The notes under the pieces are model-generated. The model was not told the origin of the DNA, did not search any database, and was given only the letters and a program-made list of their open reading frames with translations. Position numbers and translations under genes: made by a program. 11,571 nt of DNA. Source: CAZUCD01 sp964618855. Lineage in GTDB: Bacteria; Sumerlaeota; Sumerlaeia; SLMS01; JANRJK01. Every line of letters starts with the position of its first letter. The stretch's first letter is position 1. Location: NCBI GenBank assembly GCA_964618855.1, contig CAZUCD010000123.1, positions 1 to 11,571 of the forward strand, in the 5' to 3' direction. Shown here piece by piece: positions 1-6,301 of this stretch.

Positions 1-2
1 AC

Positions 3-83
3 CACATCGCGGAGCACTTCAGTGGCCACTATGGCCAGATCCTGCTCCTGCGCCACATGATGAACGACGCCGGCGTGCTCTAG
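3..83 (+). CDS. C-terminal end of a DinB-like (DUF1572-type) protein, partial
   Basis: Only the last 26 codons are in the window, reading HIAEHFSGHYGQILLLRHMM and then NDAGVL before TAG at 81-83. The pattern H-x3-H-x3-HYGQI-x-LLR resembles the last helix of DinB/YfiT-like four-helix-bundle proteins, where a 'H..GQI..lr.ll' segment carries a metal-ligand histidine. This is a family-resemblance call on a very short piece, so the function (possibly a metal-dependent thiol S-transferase-like enzyme) is tentative. That a gene ends here is better supported: the reading frame is open from the window edge and the encoded peptide looks like a real helix. No clear terminator follows. The next object is a decayed transposase. 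Confidence 0.45.
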   Translation, partial: HIAEHFSGHYGQILLLRHMMNDAGVL

Positions 84-138
84 GGCACTTTCACGACTTT
101 AGCCGCCATTGTTCCCGGTCGATTGTGAGTCCCCGCGG

Positions 139-384
139 ATGTTCGCACCCTCCAACGACCTCCGCCAACGCATCCCCGACGTTTACGCCAGGGGGTAACT
201 CTCCCGCCAGGAAGTGGCTTGCCGCTTCAAGGTCTGGTGAGGAGGGGGAACTGCTGAGAAAACTCGTGTGCGAGCGGTCCGACGCGACCCTCGTGGAACT
301 GCGCGAGGGGCATGGCTCCTCTACATTCCCCCTGACAGCCCGGACCTCAACCCGATCGAGAAGATGTGGAGCAGGGTGAGAGCG
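139..384 (+). pseudogene. IS630-family transposase relic, internally deleted and frameshifted
   Basis: Three fragments of one IS630 transposase can be read in order. From ATG at 139, frame 1 gives MFAPSNDLRQRIPDVYARG, a TAA at 196-198, then LSRQEVACRFKVW and a TGA at 238-240; this is the N-terminal helix-turn-helix. Frame 2, from about 239, continues EEGELLRKLVCERSDATLVE and LREG, the linker of the DNA-binding region. At about 308-313 the reading jumps to frame 1 with AWLLYIPPDSPDLNPIEKMW and SRVRA, the C-terminal part of the DDE domain. The Glu of NPIE (codon 358-360) is the last catalytic acidic residue. The middle, with the two catalytic Asp residues, is missing, so about 80 residues remain of roughly 330-350. 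The end coincides with a dispersed repeat that begins near 383. It cannot encode active enzyme. Confidence 0.85.
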
Positions 385-440
385 ACTCGGGATAAACCCG
401 AATGGAATCGAATGGGCTCGCTCTTCATGCCGGCGCCGGG

Positions 441-592
441 AAGGCGCCGCCCTTTGAGCGGCCCCCGGCGACAGAAAGAAGCCGGAGGTGTGCCGACTTG
501 GTCGCAGGCAATGACGGAAGCTCGTGATGGGATTGGGGCACCCCTTGCGGGGTGCTACCATGGGCGCCCGACGACCCCCGGCTCCCTCGGGT
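441..592. other. Extra segment inside repeat copy 1, flanked by cgccggg
   Basis: This segment is absent from the matching repeat at 1619-1714. It is bounded by the same heptamer, cgccggg, at 434-440 and 593-599. That fits either an insertion with a 7-bp duplication, or its loss from copy 2 by recombination between the heptamers. It holds a perfect hairpin at 538-555 and a cgaccc/gggtcg inverted pair at 572-594. I see no convincing coding sequence. Confidence 0.5.
538..555. repeat. Perfect inverted repeat, 7-bp stem
   Basis: gcacccc, loop ttgc, ggggtgc. The match is perfect and no T-tract follows on either strand, so a REP-type palindrome is more likely than an intrinsic terminator. Confidence 0.6.
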
Positions 593-665
593 CGCCGGGG
601 GCCATTCGAGGGGTGGCCGCTCCGCGGCCATGCGAACAGCGGTTCCGGCTGGAGAGTCTGGTCGT

Positions 666-737
666 CGAATCACGGGCGCCCTAGCGCGAGGATTGGCGAC
701 CGTGCGACCGTGGGCCCTCGTCAGCGAATCACGGGCG
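666..737 (+). repeat. Direct repeat cgaatcacgggcg, 59 bp apart
   Basis: The 13-mer cgaatcacgggcg occurs at 666-678 and 725-737. Between the two copies the sequence is not otherwise repeated. It may be a remnant of a tandem array; no function can be assigned. Confidence 0.5.
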
Positions 738-802
738 TTGTTTGGTCGTGATGGCATCCGACGTCAGCGCCCGTCATGAAACCAGGGTCGGTGCGGCCCC
801 GG

Positions 803-862
803 GCACCCAGGGTCGGCGCTACGCACCCAGCGTCGGCGCCACGCACCCAGGGTCGGCGCTGC
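803..862 (+). repeat. Three tandem 20-bp units, gcacccagggtcggcgctac type
   Basis: Units lie at 803-822, 823-842 and 843-862. They differ at the ninth base of the unit and at its last few bases. A partial related stretch, accagggtcggtgc, precedes them at 781. Each unit is the left arm of the palindrome described at 846-903, so the array looks like repeated duplication of one REP half. Confidence 0.85.
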
Positions 863-903
863 GCACTGCCCCTGGGCTGGGACGGGCGGGCCTTCAGGCC
901 GCG
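846..903. repeat. REP-like palindrome upstream of the first RAYT gene
   Basis: Left arm cccaggg (846-852) pairs with right arm ccctggg (870-876). The second half contains the short palindrome ggccttcaggcc (890-901). A 45-bp part, 859-903, recurs at 1522-1567 on the other side of the RAYT gene in the same orientation. Similar cccaggg...ccctggg elements are, from memory, frequent in Planctomycetota genomes; that point is recalled, not tested. Confidence 0.7.
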
Positions 904-940
904 ATGACGGATGGTGGGAACATGGCGATTGACGGAATCG

Positions 941-986
941 GCCTGAAAGGCCGAACACAACCCAGCCCGGGCCCAACGGGCCCGGG
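941..986. repeat. Two palindromes ahead of the RAYT gene
   Basis: ggcctgaaaggcc (about 941-953) is close to the reverse complement of ggccttcaggcc at 890-901, which gives an inverted pair of the kind seen in bipartite REP elements. It is followed by a perfect 9-bp stem, cccgggccc-aac-gggcccggg, at 966-986. Confidence 0.7.
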
Positions 987-1009
987 TGACAGGTGCATTT
1001 GAATGGCGT

Positions 1010-1053
1010 GGCGTCCTGACGGGACGCCCCAACGCATCCGCATCGGAGCGGAT
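1010..1053 (+). promoter_or_regulatory. Two leader hairpins, the second over the ribosome binding site
   Basis: Hairpin 1 is ggcgtcc-tgacg-ggacgcc (1010-1028). Hairpin 2 is atccgc-atcgga-gcggat (1036-1053). Its loop and first 3' stem base contain the likely Shine-Dalgarno ggag (1045-1048), 8 nt ahead of the GTG start at 1057. If it forms in the mRNA it could limit translation of the transposase. This is inferred from base pairing only. Confidence 0.45.
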
Positions 1054-1056
1054 TCC

Positions 1057-1506
1057 GTGTCCCAATCCCTTTCGCGTATCTACGTTCATTGTGTTTGGAG
1101 CACGAAACACCGTGCCCCAATGCTAACTGACGACATCCGGCCCGCGGTGTTCTCATACGTCGCCGGAGTTCTCGCCAACGCGGACTCTCCCGCAGTGATC
1201 GTCGGCGGCATCGAGGACCACCTGCACGCGCTGATCCGGCTCGGCCGGCAAAGCACCATCGCAACAGTCATAGGGCGGGCGAAGGAAGCCTCGACCAAAT
1301 GGATCCACCACGAGTTCAGGCTCCCCAGCTTCGCATGGCAGGCCGGATACGGCGCCTTTTCTGTGAGCCACCCCCATGTCGGGCGGGTCGGCCGCTACAT
1401 CGAGACTCAGGAGGAGCACCACCGCGCCGTCCCATTTCGCGATGAGTTGCTTCGACTCCTCGAAGTCAACGGGGTCGAGTATGATGAGAGATATCTATGG
1501 GACTGA
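1057..1506 (+). CDS. REP-associated tyrosine transposase (Y1_Tnp, IS200-like HUH family)
   Basis: The 149-residue product is a typical length for single-domain Y1 transposases. It starts MSQSLSRIYVHCVWSTKHR, the usual first strand of this family. It has the HUH motif as HLH (residues 55-57, in EDHLHALI), a WQAGYGAFSVS stretch (94-104), and the catalytic tyrosine Y114 in RYIETQEEHHR. It ends GVEYDERYLWD, as full-length RAYTs do. Family members nick and rejoin single-stranded DNA at hairpins. GTG at 1057 is preferred over ATG at 1003 because homologues begin at this residue and ggag lies 8 nt upstream; the extra 18 codons would read through a hairpin. Related palindromes lie on both sides (859-903 and 1522-1567). 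The catalytic residues look intact, so it may be active, although RAYTs normally mobilise REPs rather than themselves. Confidence 0.9.
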   Translation: MSQSLSRIYVHCVWSTKHRAPMLTDDIRPAVFSYVAGVLANADSPAVIVGGIEDHLHALIRLGRQSTIATVIGRAKEASTKWIHHEFRLPSFAWQAGYGAFSVSHPHVGRVGRYIETQEEHHRAVPFRDELLRLLEVNGVEYDERYLWD

Positions 1507-1521
1507 ACCGCTGCGAGCACC

Positions 1522-1567
1522 CTGCGCTCTGCCCCTGGGCTGGGATCGGGCGGCCCTTCAGGCCGCG
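1522..1567. repeat. Second copy of the RAYT-flanking repeat
   Basis: This 46-bp stretch repeats 859-903 with a few changes: atcgggcggccc for acgggcgggcc, and ctct for cact. It begins 16 nt after the RAYT stop and keeps the right arm ccctggg and the ggcc...ggcc end. It lacks the cccaggg left arm, so it is a half element. A small hairpin, ggac-gtga-gtcc, overlaps the region just after it. Confidence 0.75.
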
Positions 1568-1601
1568 GACGTGAGTCCACGGGCCGCAAGCCTCCCATAA
1601 A

Positions 1602-1616
1602 CATGCATGATGCATG
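1602..1616. repeat. AT-richer near-palindrome catgcat-g-atgcatg
   Basis: A 7-bp inverted repeat around one central base, directly before repeat copy 2. It stands out as low-GC sequence in a GC-rich stretch. It could be a protein-binding or target site; the sequence does not say which. Confidence 0.4.
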
Positions 1617-1618
1617 AA

Positions 1619-1714
1619 CGACTCGGGATCAGCCGGAGTGGGACCGAAGGGGCTCGCTCTTCATGCCGGCGCCGGGGGCCATTCGAGGGGTGGCCGCTCC
1701 GCGGCCATGCGAAC
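1619..1714. repeat. Dispersed palindromic repeat, copy 2, uninterrupted
   Basis: This matches 383-440 joined to 593-637. It includes the hairpin tggccg-ctccg-cggcca (1691-1707). It ends 22 bp after the minus-strand stop of the propeller gene, so its hairpin may also serve as that gene's transcription end, as REPs often do. Confidence 0.75.
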
Positions 1715-1736
1715 CCGCAAAGTGCCCCAGTCGCGG

Positions 1737-4322
1737 TTATTCCTCGAGGTACATCGCGATGGCAGGGGCCGTGATGTTGGTGGGCGACCAGCCCGCCGAG
1801 GTCGGCAGGTTTGGGGGCGGGAACTGCGCGTATGATCCGACCACGTCCAAGTACCTGAACGCGAGCGGAGAGTAGAGGAATTGGTCCAGCTCCCCCGACG
1901 CTCCCTGCCAGCCCATGATAACTTCCTCATTGGCCTGGATGACGTAACCGCCGGGCGTGTTGATGGTCCCGATGGGTATTCTCGTCAGCGAATCCTCCCC
2001 CGTACCCGCAATCTCTCCGGAAGTCCAGAGGCGCACCCCGAGGGGGGAGTAGATAGCGAGCTTGACGCCGCCCGCCCTTGGGCCGGATCGGAAACAAACA
2101 TTGCGGACGATTCGGAAGCTCCCGCTAACGTTCCTGACACGCACGTAGCGCGCACTCACACTTTGAGGAATTGCCGCCGGCGTCGCGTAGTGCCTGACGG
2201 AGGGCAAAGGAAGGCTCGCCCCGTCCGAAAGCACAGCCGGACCCCCTGCACCCGGGAGAGTGGCCACCGCTCTAGCCCCGCTTCCAACCACGAAACCACG
2301 GTCGAGACCGGTTTCGAGGGAAACGGCCCGCAAGTCACTGGCGGACGCCTGCGCGATGTACGCGATTCCCCTTGAGCCGTCCAACCCCACGACGGGGACA
2401 TCACCCAATGCGGTCCATCCGATGTGTGTCGGGGACCCGACAGTCGAGGTTGTCAGCAGGTCAACTACGACGATCGAACGTGCGGTTCCGCTTGAGACAC
2501 AGAAGGCCGCCCGACCCCTGACACCGTCCACCACCCCCTTGTGGATCAGCGTTTCAGCTCCGCCGAGGGCCATGCTTCCGATTTCCGTCATGTCGTCCAG
2601 CCCGCGGACCAACAGCCGTGCCCCGGGCCCCCCCATCGCCACCCCAAGAACCCCATCCTCCGGTGAGCACAGCAGATCCACCACGTCCTCCGACTCCCCA
2701 TCGAGCGCGTGAAAGGCGATGGGCTGCATCGTGGCCATGTCGATGCGTGCGATGCGCGGCGGATTCCCCGCAAGCGCCACATACACCTGCTCGGCTTCCC
2801 CATCAGCCGCCACGGCGGTGATCACCCCATCTGTCGGGGACAGGGTGCACGTGCGGCCCTCGGCCATGTTGGAGTAGTCGAACTCGACGAGCCGCGCAGG
2901 CGTGCCCGCGAAGCCGATCCACGACCTTGATCCCCCATCCTCGAAGGCGGCATCCACGGCGTGCGCGAGCGTGGCCGCCCCGTCCACGAACGTCGACGGA
3001 AGGATCTCGCGCTGGCTCGTTCCGGTCTGGAGGTTCGTCCTGAGTGCGGAAGCAGGGATGTCCCGCGTCACCATCAGAAGGTGATCGCCCGACCCATCGG
3101 TGGAACTCTCGGGAAGGATGCCGAGCCCCCTCTTCTCCAACAGGATGTTCTTCTCGATCCCCAACTGGGCCCCGATGTTGGTCGAGCGAACCTCCGTGCC
3201 GAGGCTGGAGCCCGCGCTGGCCGAGAGGAGCCGCTGGCCCATCAGCACCAGTCCGCTGCGGTGGAACGGGTCCAGCGCCGATGACTCGCAGACCAGCGTT
3301 CGGAACCCCGTCTCCCCAAACGCCATCACGTAGAGGCAGTGCTCCGTGGTGCGGGCGTAGATGTTGCCGGTGGACGGGTCGGGAGTGATCGTCGCCGGGG
3401 GGGCGGACGTGGGCACCCAGGTCCAATGGATGCGGGCGTTCAGGTTGTGGAACTCGAACCGGTCCACCCGACGGTCCCCGGGCGACGCCAGGTACAGGTA
3501 CTTCTGGACCGGATCGTGGGCAAAGCCCCGCGGGGTAAGCCGCGTGTCCGTCACGGTGAGCGTCGCCTGATCCTCGGCGACCATCGTGGCGAGGTCGACC
3601 CGCGCGATGGCGGCATTGTGGAACAACCGCCCGGGAGTCGTCTTGACGAAGAGGAACGCCCCCTTGTTGGCCGCGGCGTCGATGGCACCGGCCTCGCAAT
3701 CGTAGCCCATGACAGGCCGCGCCGGGGCCCCGACCTCCCACGACGAGAGGTTGACCGCCACGATCGCCCCCGGCGACCGCATCGTGACATGCGCCGTGCC
3801 CCGCGTCTCGTCCACGATGATCGAGGATGCCTCCGAGTCGGGCAGGAGCGCGGGGAGTTCCGCCGAGGCCACGATGCCCCCCGAGACGGCGTCGATGGCC
3901 AGGATGCGAGGTGGCCCGCCCGGGGGCGCGACGCCGAGCAGCAGCCGACCCGGCTGCACATGGAACGCCGCGCACGTCACCGGGCCCAGCTCGAGGGGGA
4001 GCAGGTTTCCCCCGTGTTGCAGAAGTGTGTCGGGATCGAGCACGTAGAAGCGCGCCGGTGAGCTCCCGAGTGGCACGGCGAAGACCTGGTTCCTCTCCCT
4101 GTCGGGCACCAATTCGATTCCCCAATCGGCCGGGGTTTCCGCCAGGTCGGTCGTGACGGTCGCCTCGACAACCAGCCCGGCGTTTGGCATCGCGGTGGTG
4201 TGCGGGGGAACTCCGCCAAGACGGAAGGGCTCCTGCGCCCAACCTACCCAGGAGAGCGCGAGCGCCAGCGCCGTCGCGGCGTAGCAGGCCCGAACCCGGT
4301 GATTGGTGGACCGACCCTTCAT
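1737..4322 (-). CDS. Secreted beta-propeller-like protein with a C-terminal beta-sandwich-like region
   Basis: The 861-residue product starts MKGRSTNHRVRACYAATALA and has a clear signal peptide: basic n-region, Ala/Leu core, likely cleavage after GWA (residues 27-29). From about 35 to 720 there are recurring strand-rich segments such as QVYVALAGNPPRIARIDMAT and KYLYLASPGDRRVDRFEF. This 'display value, link to datum' pattern is typical of YVTN/WD40-like propeller blades. The last 139 residues look like a separate beta-sandwich (GGVKLAIYSPLGVRLWTSGE, then GGYVIQANEEVIMGW), similar in style to DUF4082-like surface domains. No catalytic motif or anchor is visible, and the role is unknown. The longer frame back to 4436 is rejected because it puts the signal peptide internal. 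The strong SD gggagg (4336-4341) sits 13 nt from this ATG, rather far. It is probably not in one transcript with the gene upstream, since a strong hairpin lies between them. Confidence 0.85.
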   Translation of the reverse strand: MKGRSTNHRVRACYAATALALALSWVGWAQEPFRLGGVPPHTTAMPNAGLVVEATVTTDLAETPADWGIELVPDRERNQVFAVPLGSSPARFYVLDPDTLLQHGGNLLPLELGPVTCAAFHVQPGRLLLGVAPPGGPPRILAIDAVSGGIVASAELPALLPDSEASSIIVDETRGTAHVTMRSPGAIVAVNLSSWEVGAPARPVMGYDCEAGAIDAAANKGAFLFVKTTPGRLFHNAAIARVDLATMVAEDQATLTVTDTRLTPRGFAHDPVQKYLYLASPGDRRVDRFEFHNLNARIHWTWVPTSAPPATITPDPSTGNIYARTTEHCLYVMAFGETGFRTLVCESSALDPFHRSGLVLMGQRLLSASAGSSLGTEVRSTNIGAQLGIEKNILLEKRGLGILPESSTDGSGDHLLMVTRDIPASALRTNLQTGTSQREILPSTFVDGAATLAHAVDAAFEDGGSRSWIGFAGTPARLVEFDYSNMAEGRTCTLSPTDGVITAVAADGEAEQVYVALAGNPPRIARIDMATMQPIAFHALDGESEDVVDLLCSPEDGVLGVAMGGPGARLLVRGLDDMTEIGSMALGGAETLIHKGVVDGVRGRAAFCVSSGTARSIVVVDLLTTSTVGSPTHIGWTALGDVPVVGLDGSRGIAYIAQASASDLRAVSLETGLDRGFVVGSGARAVATLPGAGGPAVLSDGASLPLPSVRHYATPAAIPQSVSARYVRVRNVSGSFRIVRNVCFRSGPRAGGVKLAIYSPLGVRLWTSGEIAGTGEDSLTRIPIGTINTPGGYVIQANEEVIMGWQGASGELDQFLYSPLAFRYLDVVGSYAQFPPPNLPTSAGWSPTNITAPAIAMYLEE

Positions 4323-4393
4323 GGAATGACGGAATCCTCCCTGAGAGCTTCGGTCGCAGCCTTCACCCGCTGACGCGTCCCGGCAAGCACAAT

Positions 4394-4416
4394 CCCCGCG
4401 CAGGAATCGCGCGGGG
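4394..4416 (-). terminator. Probable terminator of the acyltransferase transcript
   Basis: An 8-bp GC stem, ccccgcgc-loop-gcgcgggg type with a 7-nt loop, begins 36 nt past the acyltransferase stop. On the minus strand it is followed by attgtgcttg, which is only weakly T-rich, so termination may be partial. Confidence 0.45.
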
Positions 4417-4452
4417 CTCGACCTGCGGAGGTCCAATGTCCCGTTGCCGCTT

Positions 4453-5439
4453 CTATCCTTCGGCCTTCTTCTTCGCGAGCTTGCGCTCCCGCTTTTCCGC
4501 GAGTGAGGCGAGGCGCTTGCGGGCGGACTCCGGCGTCGTGCGCCAGCGCCGGTGCACCCAGAAGTACTGCGCTGGGTGAGCGCGCACCATGTCCTCTATC
4601 TCGCGCGTCATGCTGACCATGAGCGCATGGATGCGCTCGTCGCGCGTGCCCTCGCGGAACTCCGCGGGGTCGATGGGGGGCTTCACCTCGATGCGGTGCC
4701 GGGTCGGGCCCAGACGGACGATGAAGCCGGGGTAGAGCTTGCATCCGGTCTTGATGGCGAGCGCCGCGGGCGTGGCGAGCGTGCTTGCCGGCCGGCCGAA
4801 GAAGGGCACGAACAGGCCCTCGGGGCCCATGTCCTGGTCGATCAGGAAGTTGATCGTCCGGCCCCCGCGCAGCGCCTCCATCGCCAGCTTCAGCGTTCCC
4901 GGGCCCACGTGGATCGGATCGAGGCCGAACTTGCGCCTCATGTCATGCGTGCGCTTCTGCCACACCGGGTCGTGCAGTTCCTTCGCGATGGGATGCACGT
5001 GGAGCTGCGATCCGAGGAATGCGCCCATCACCTCCCAGTTGCCGAAGTGCCCGCCGAAGGAGATCGCCCCCGCCTTGTCCGCGAGCCTCGCATCGAGGTG
5101 CTCGGCGCCATCGACTTCCACGATGCATCCGCGCGCCCACTCGGCGGGGCGGAAGGCCAGGAAGATCGTCTCCGCGAGCAGCATGAAGAGGTGCCCCCCG
5201 GCCGCCCGTTCCACGCGCGCCTTCTCCTGCGGGCTCATCGAGTCGCCGAACGCAATGTCGAGGTTGCCGCGCACGACCGCATGGCGGAGCAGCCCCAGCG
5301 CGGCGACGGCCGAACCCACGCCACCGAACAGGGCCACGGTGGGCCTCGCCGGCAGGAGCGAGACCAGCCGGAACAGGGCGAATGTGCAGTGGCTCAGGAG
5401 GCGCCGCAGCGCCCCGGGGGACTTGTCCCTGCGTCCCAA
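4453..5439 (-). CDS. Lipid A-type lysophospholipid acyltransferase (LpxL/HtrB family)
   Basis: The 328-residue product matches the family length of about 300-330. The catalytic H-x4-E motif is present as HFGNWE (131-136). It also has the family blocks INFLIDQD (196-203), LFVPFFGRPASTLATPAALA (209-228) and QYFWVHRRWRTTP (291-303). A hydrophobic N-terminal stretch, about 18-52, should anchor it in the inner membrane, where such enzymes add a secondary acyl chain to the lipid A precursor on the cytoplasmic face. The last 25 residues are a Lys/Arg-rich tail. The TTG at 5437-5439 is chosen as start: it lies 3 nt after the upstream TGA and leaves the normal N-terminal helix intact. There is no good Shine-Dalgarno, which fits translational coupling to the STAS-TPR gene. 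Exact acyl donor and acceptor cannot be read from sequence. Confidence 0.92.
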   Translation of the reverse strand: MGRRDKSPGALRRLLSHCTFALFRLVSLLPARPTVALFGGVGSAVAALGLLRHAVVRGNLDIAFGDSMSPQEKARVERAAGGHLFMLLAETIFLAFRPAEWARGCIVEVDGAEHLDARLADKAGAISFGGHFGNWEVMGAFLGSQLHVHPIAKELHDPVWQKRTHDMRRKFGLDPIHVGPGTLKLAMEALRGGRTINFLIDQDMGPEGLFVPFFGRPASTLATPAALAIKTGCKLYPGFIVRLGPTRHRIEVKPPIDPAEFREGTRDERIHALMVSMTREIEDMVRAHPAQYFWVHRRWRTTPESARKRLASLAEKRERKLAKKKAEG

Positions 5440-5442
5440 GCG

Positions 5443-6192
5443 TCAGGTCGAGAGGCGCTGGAGGTTCTGCAGGTGCTTCTGGGCGCGGTCGATGTGCTTC
5501 TGGTCCCCACGGGAGGAGCTGATCGCGAGCACCTTCTCCCATGCCGCGATGGCCTGCTGCTGCCACTGCGGCTTCTTCTCGTACACGATCGCGAGATTGT
5601 TGTGGGCGGGAAGGTACTCGGGGTCGATCTCGAGGGCCTTCTTGTAGGCGTCGGCGGCGGACTCGTAGTCGCCCTGCCGCATGTGGTCCACGGCGACCTT
5701 GCAGAGCTGGTCGACCTTCTCCTTGGGCGAAAGGTTGCCGGAGTCGGCGGCCGAGGCGGACGCGCTCGACGGCGTTGGCATGACCGGGCCGCGGTTGATG
5801 GCCTGACCGGGCACCTCGGTCTCGCTCCCCGCGGCCATCATGAAGGACGGCTGCGCCAGCGACTGGATGATCGAGGTCGCCTCGCTTCCCGTGATGATGT
5901 CGAAGATCGAGTCCAGCTTGGACACCATCAGGATGTCGTTCACGCCCTTGCTTGGGGCGACGAGCGCAAGGCGCGAGCGGTTCTTGCTCGCCGTCGCCTT
6001 GAGCTGCACCAGCACCCCGAGTCCCGCGCTGTCGATGAACTCGACGCCGGACAGGTCCAGGTTGATCTGCGAGACCTCGCGTGTCACGCGCGGCAGGATC
6101 GCGGACTTGATTCGGTCGCATTCGTCGAGGACGACGCGTCCCACGAGTTGCGCCAACATGTTGCCGCGTGATTGGTAAATGTGGATGTCCAT
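5443..6192 (-). CDS. STAS-domain anti-sigma-factor-antagonist-like protein fused to TPRs
   Basis: The product has 249 residues. Residues 1-105 are a STAS domain of the SpoIIAA/RsbV type. The phosphorylation-site loop reads DLSGVEFIDSAGLGVLVQL, with Ser55 as the predicted phosphorylated residue. A Ser/Ala/Pro-rich linker follows (about 112-155). Then come two TPR-like helical hairpins, CKVAVDHMRQGDYESAADAY (about 164-183, ending in KKALEIDP) and AHNNLAIVYEKKPQWQQQ (196-213, ending AWEKVLAIS). STAS proteins of this kind bind an anti-sigma/kinase partner when unphosphorylated. The TPR part suggests a further protein partner or a scaffold. The ATG at 6192 has only a weak SD. The acyltransferase gene follows after 3 nt. 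A PP2C phosphatase of the matching class is encoded nearby (7834-9747). Confidence 0.9.
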   Translation of the reverse strand: MDIHIYQSRGNMLAQLVGRVVLDECDRIKSAILPRVTREVSQINLDLSGVEFIDSAGLGVLVQLKATASKNRSRLALVAPSKGVNDILMVSKLDSIFDIITGSEATSIIQSLAQPSFMMAAGSETEVPGQAINRGPVMPTPSSASASAADSGNLSPKEKVDQLCKVAVDHMRQGDYESAADAYKKALEIDPEYLPAHNNLAIVYEKKPQWQQQAIAAWEKVLAISSSRGDQKHIDRAQKHLQNLQRLST

Positions 6193-6262
6193 GGAGCCGA
6201 TCGCGATCTTCGCCTAGGGTTGGGACGTTCTCTTCCTTCGCTTTGCCTCCCCTGTGTGTCAA

Positions 6263-6276
6263 AGGCGGAAACGCCT
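6263..6276 (-). terminator. Weak hairpin between the PilO-like and STAS-TPR genes
   Basis: On the minus strand aggcg-tttc-cgcct is followed by TTT and partly overlaps a second palindrome, cctga-gcg-tcagg (6274-6286). The stem is short and the T-run only three bases, so some transcripts may continue into the STAS-TPR gene. Confidence 0.3.
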
Positions 6277-6301
6277 GACGCTCAGGGGTTGGGCGATTCG
6301 A

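Larger units (their letters stand above)
383..637. repeat. Dispersed palindromic repeat, copy 1, split by about 150 bp
   Basis: Bases 383-440 (beginning cgactcggga, ending ctcttcatgccggcgccggg) and 593-637 (cgccggggg through ccatgcgaac) match one continuous stretch at 1619-1714. The intervening bases 441-592 have no counterpart in the other copy. The element contains a 6-bp-stem hairpin, tggccg-ctccg-cggcca, at 614-630. It lies directly against the end of the IS630 relic. Confidence 0.75.

Noticed and set aside
538..555. Hairpin as an intrinsic terminator
   Set aside because: It has no T-tract on either strand and lies between repeats, so it is better read as a REP-type palindrome.
742..1002. 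Small plus-strand open frame before the first RAYT
   Set aside because: It runs through the 20-bp tandem repeats and palindromes. Its start has no ribosome binding site and its product has no recognisable feature.
4552..6171. Plus-strand open frame of 539 codons
   Set aside because: It is antisense to the acyltransferase and STAS-TPR genes, both with recognisable motifs. Its product is low-complexity Arg/Leu/Val/His, as expected of a GC-rich shadow frame.
6257..6262. TTGACA on the minus strand as a promoter -35 box for the STAS-TPR gene
   Set aside because: No acceptable -10 sequence appears 16-18 bp downstream; the hexamer alone is not enough.
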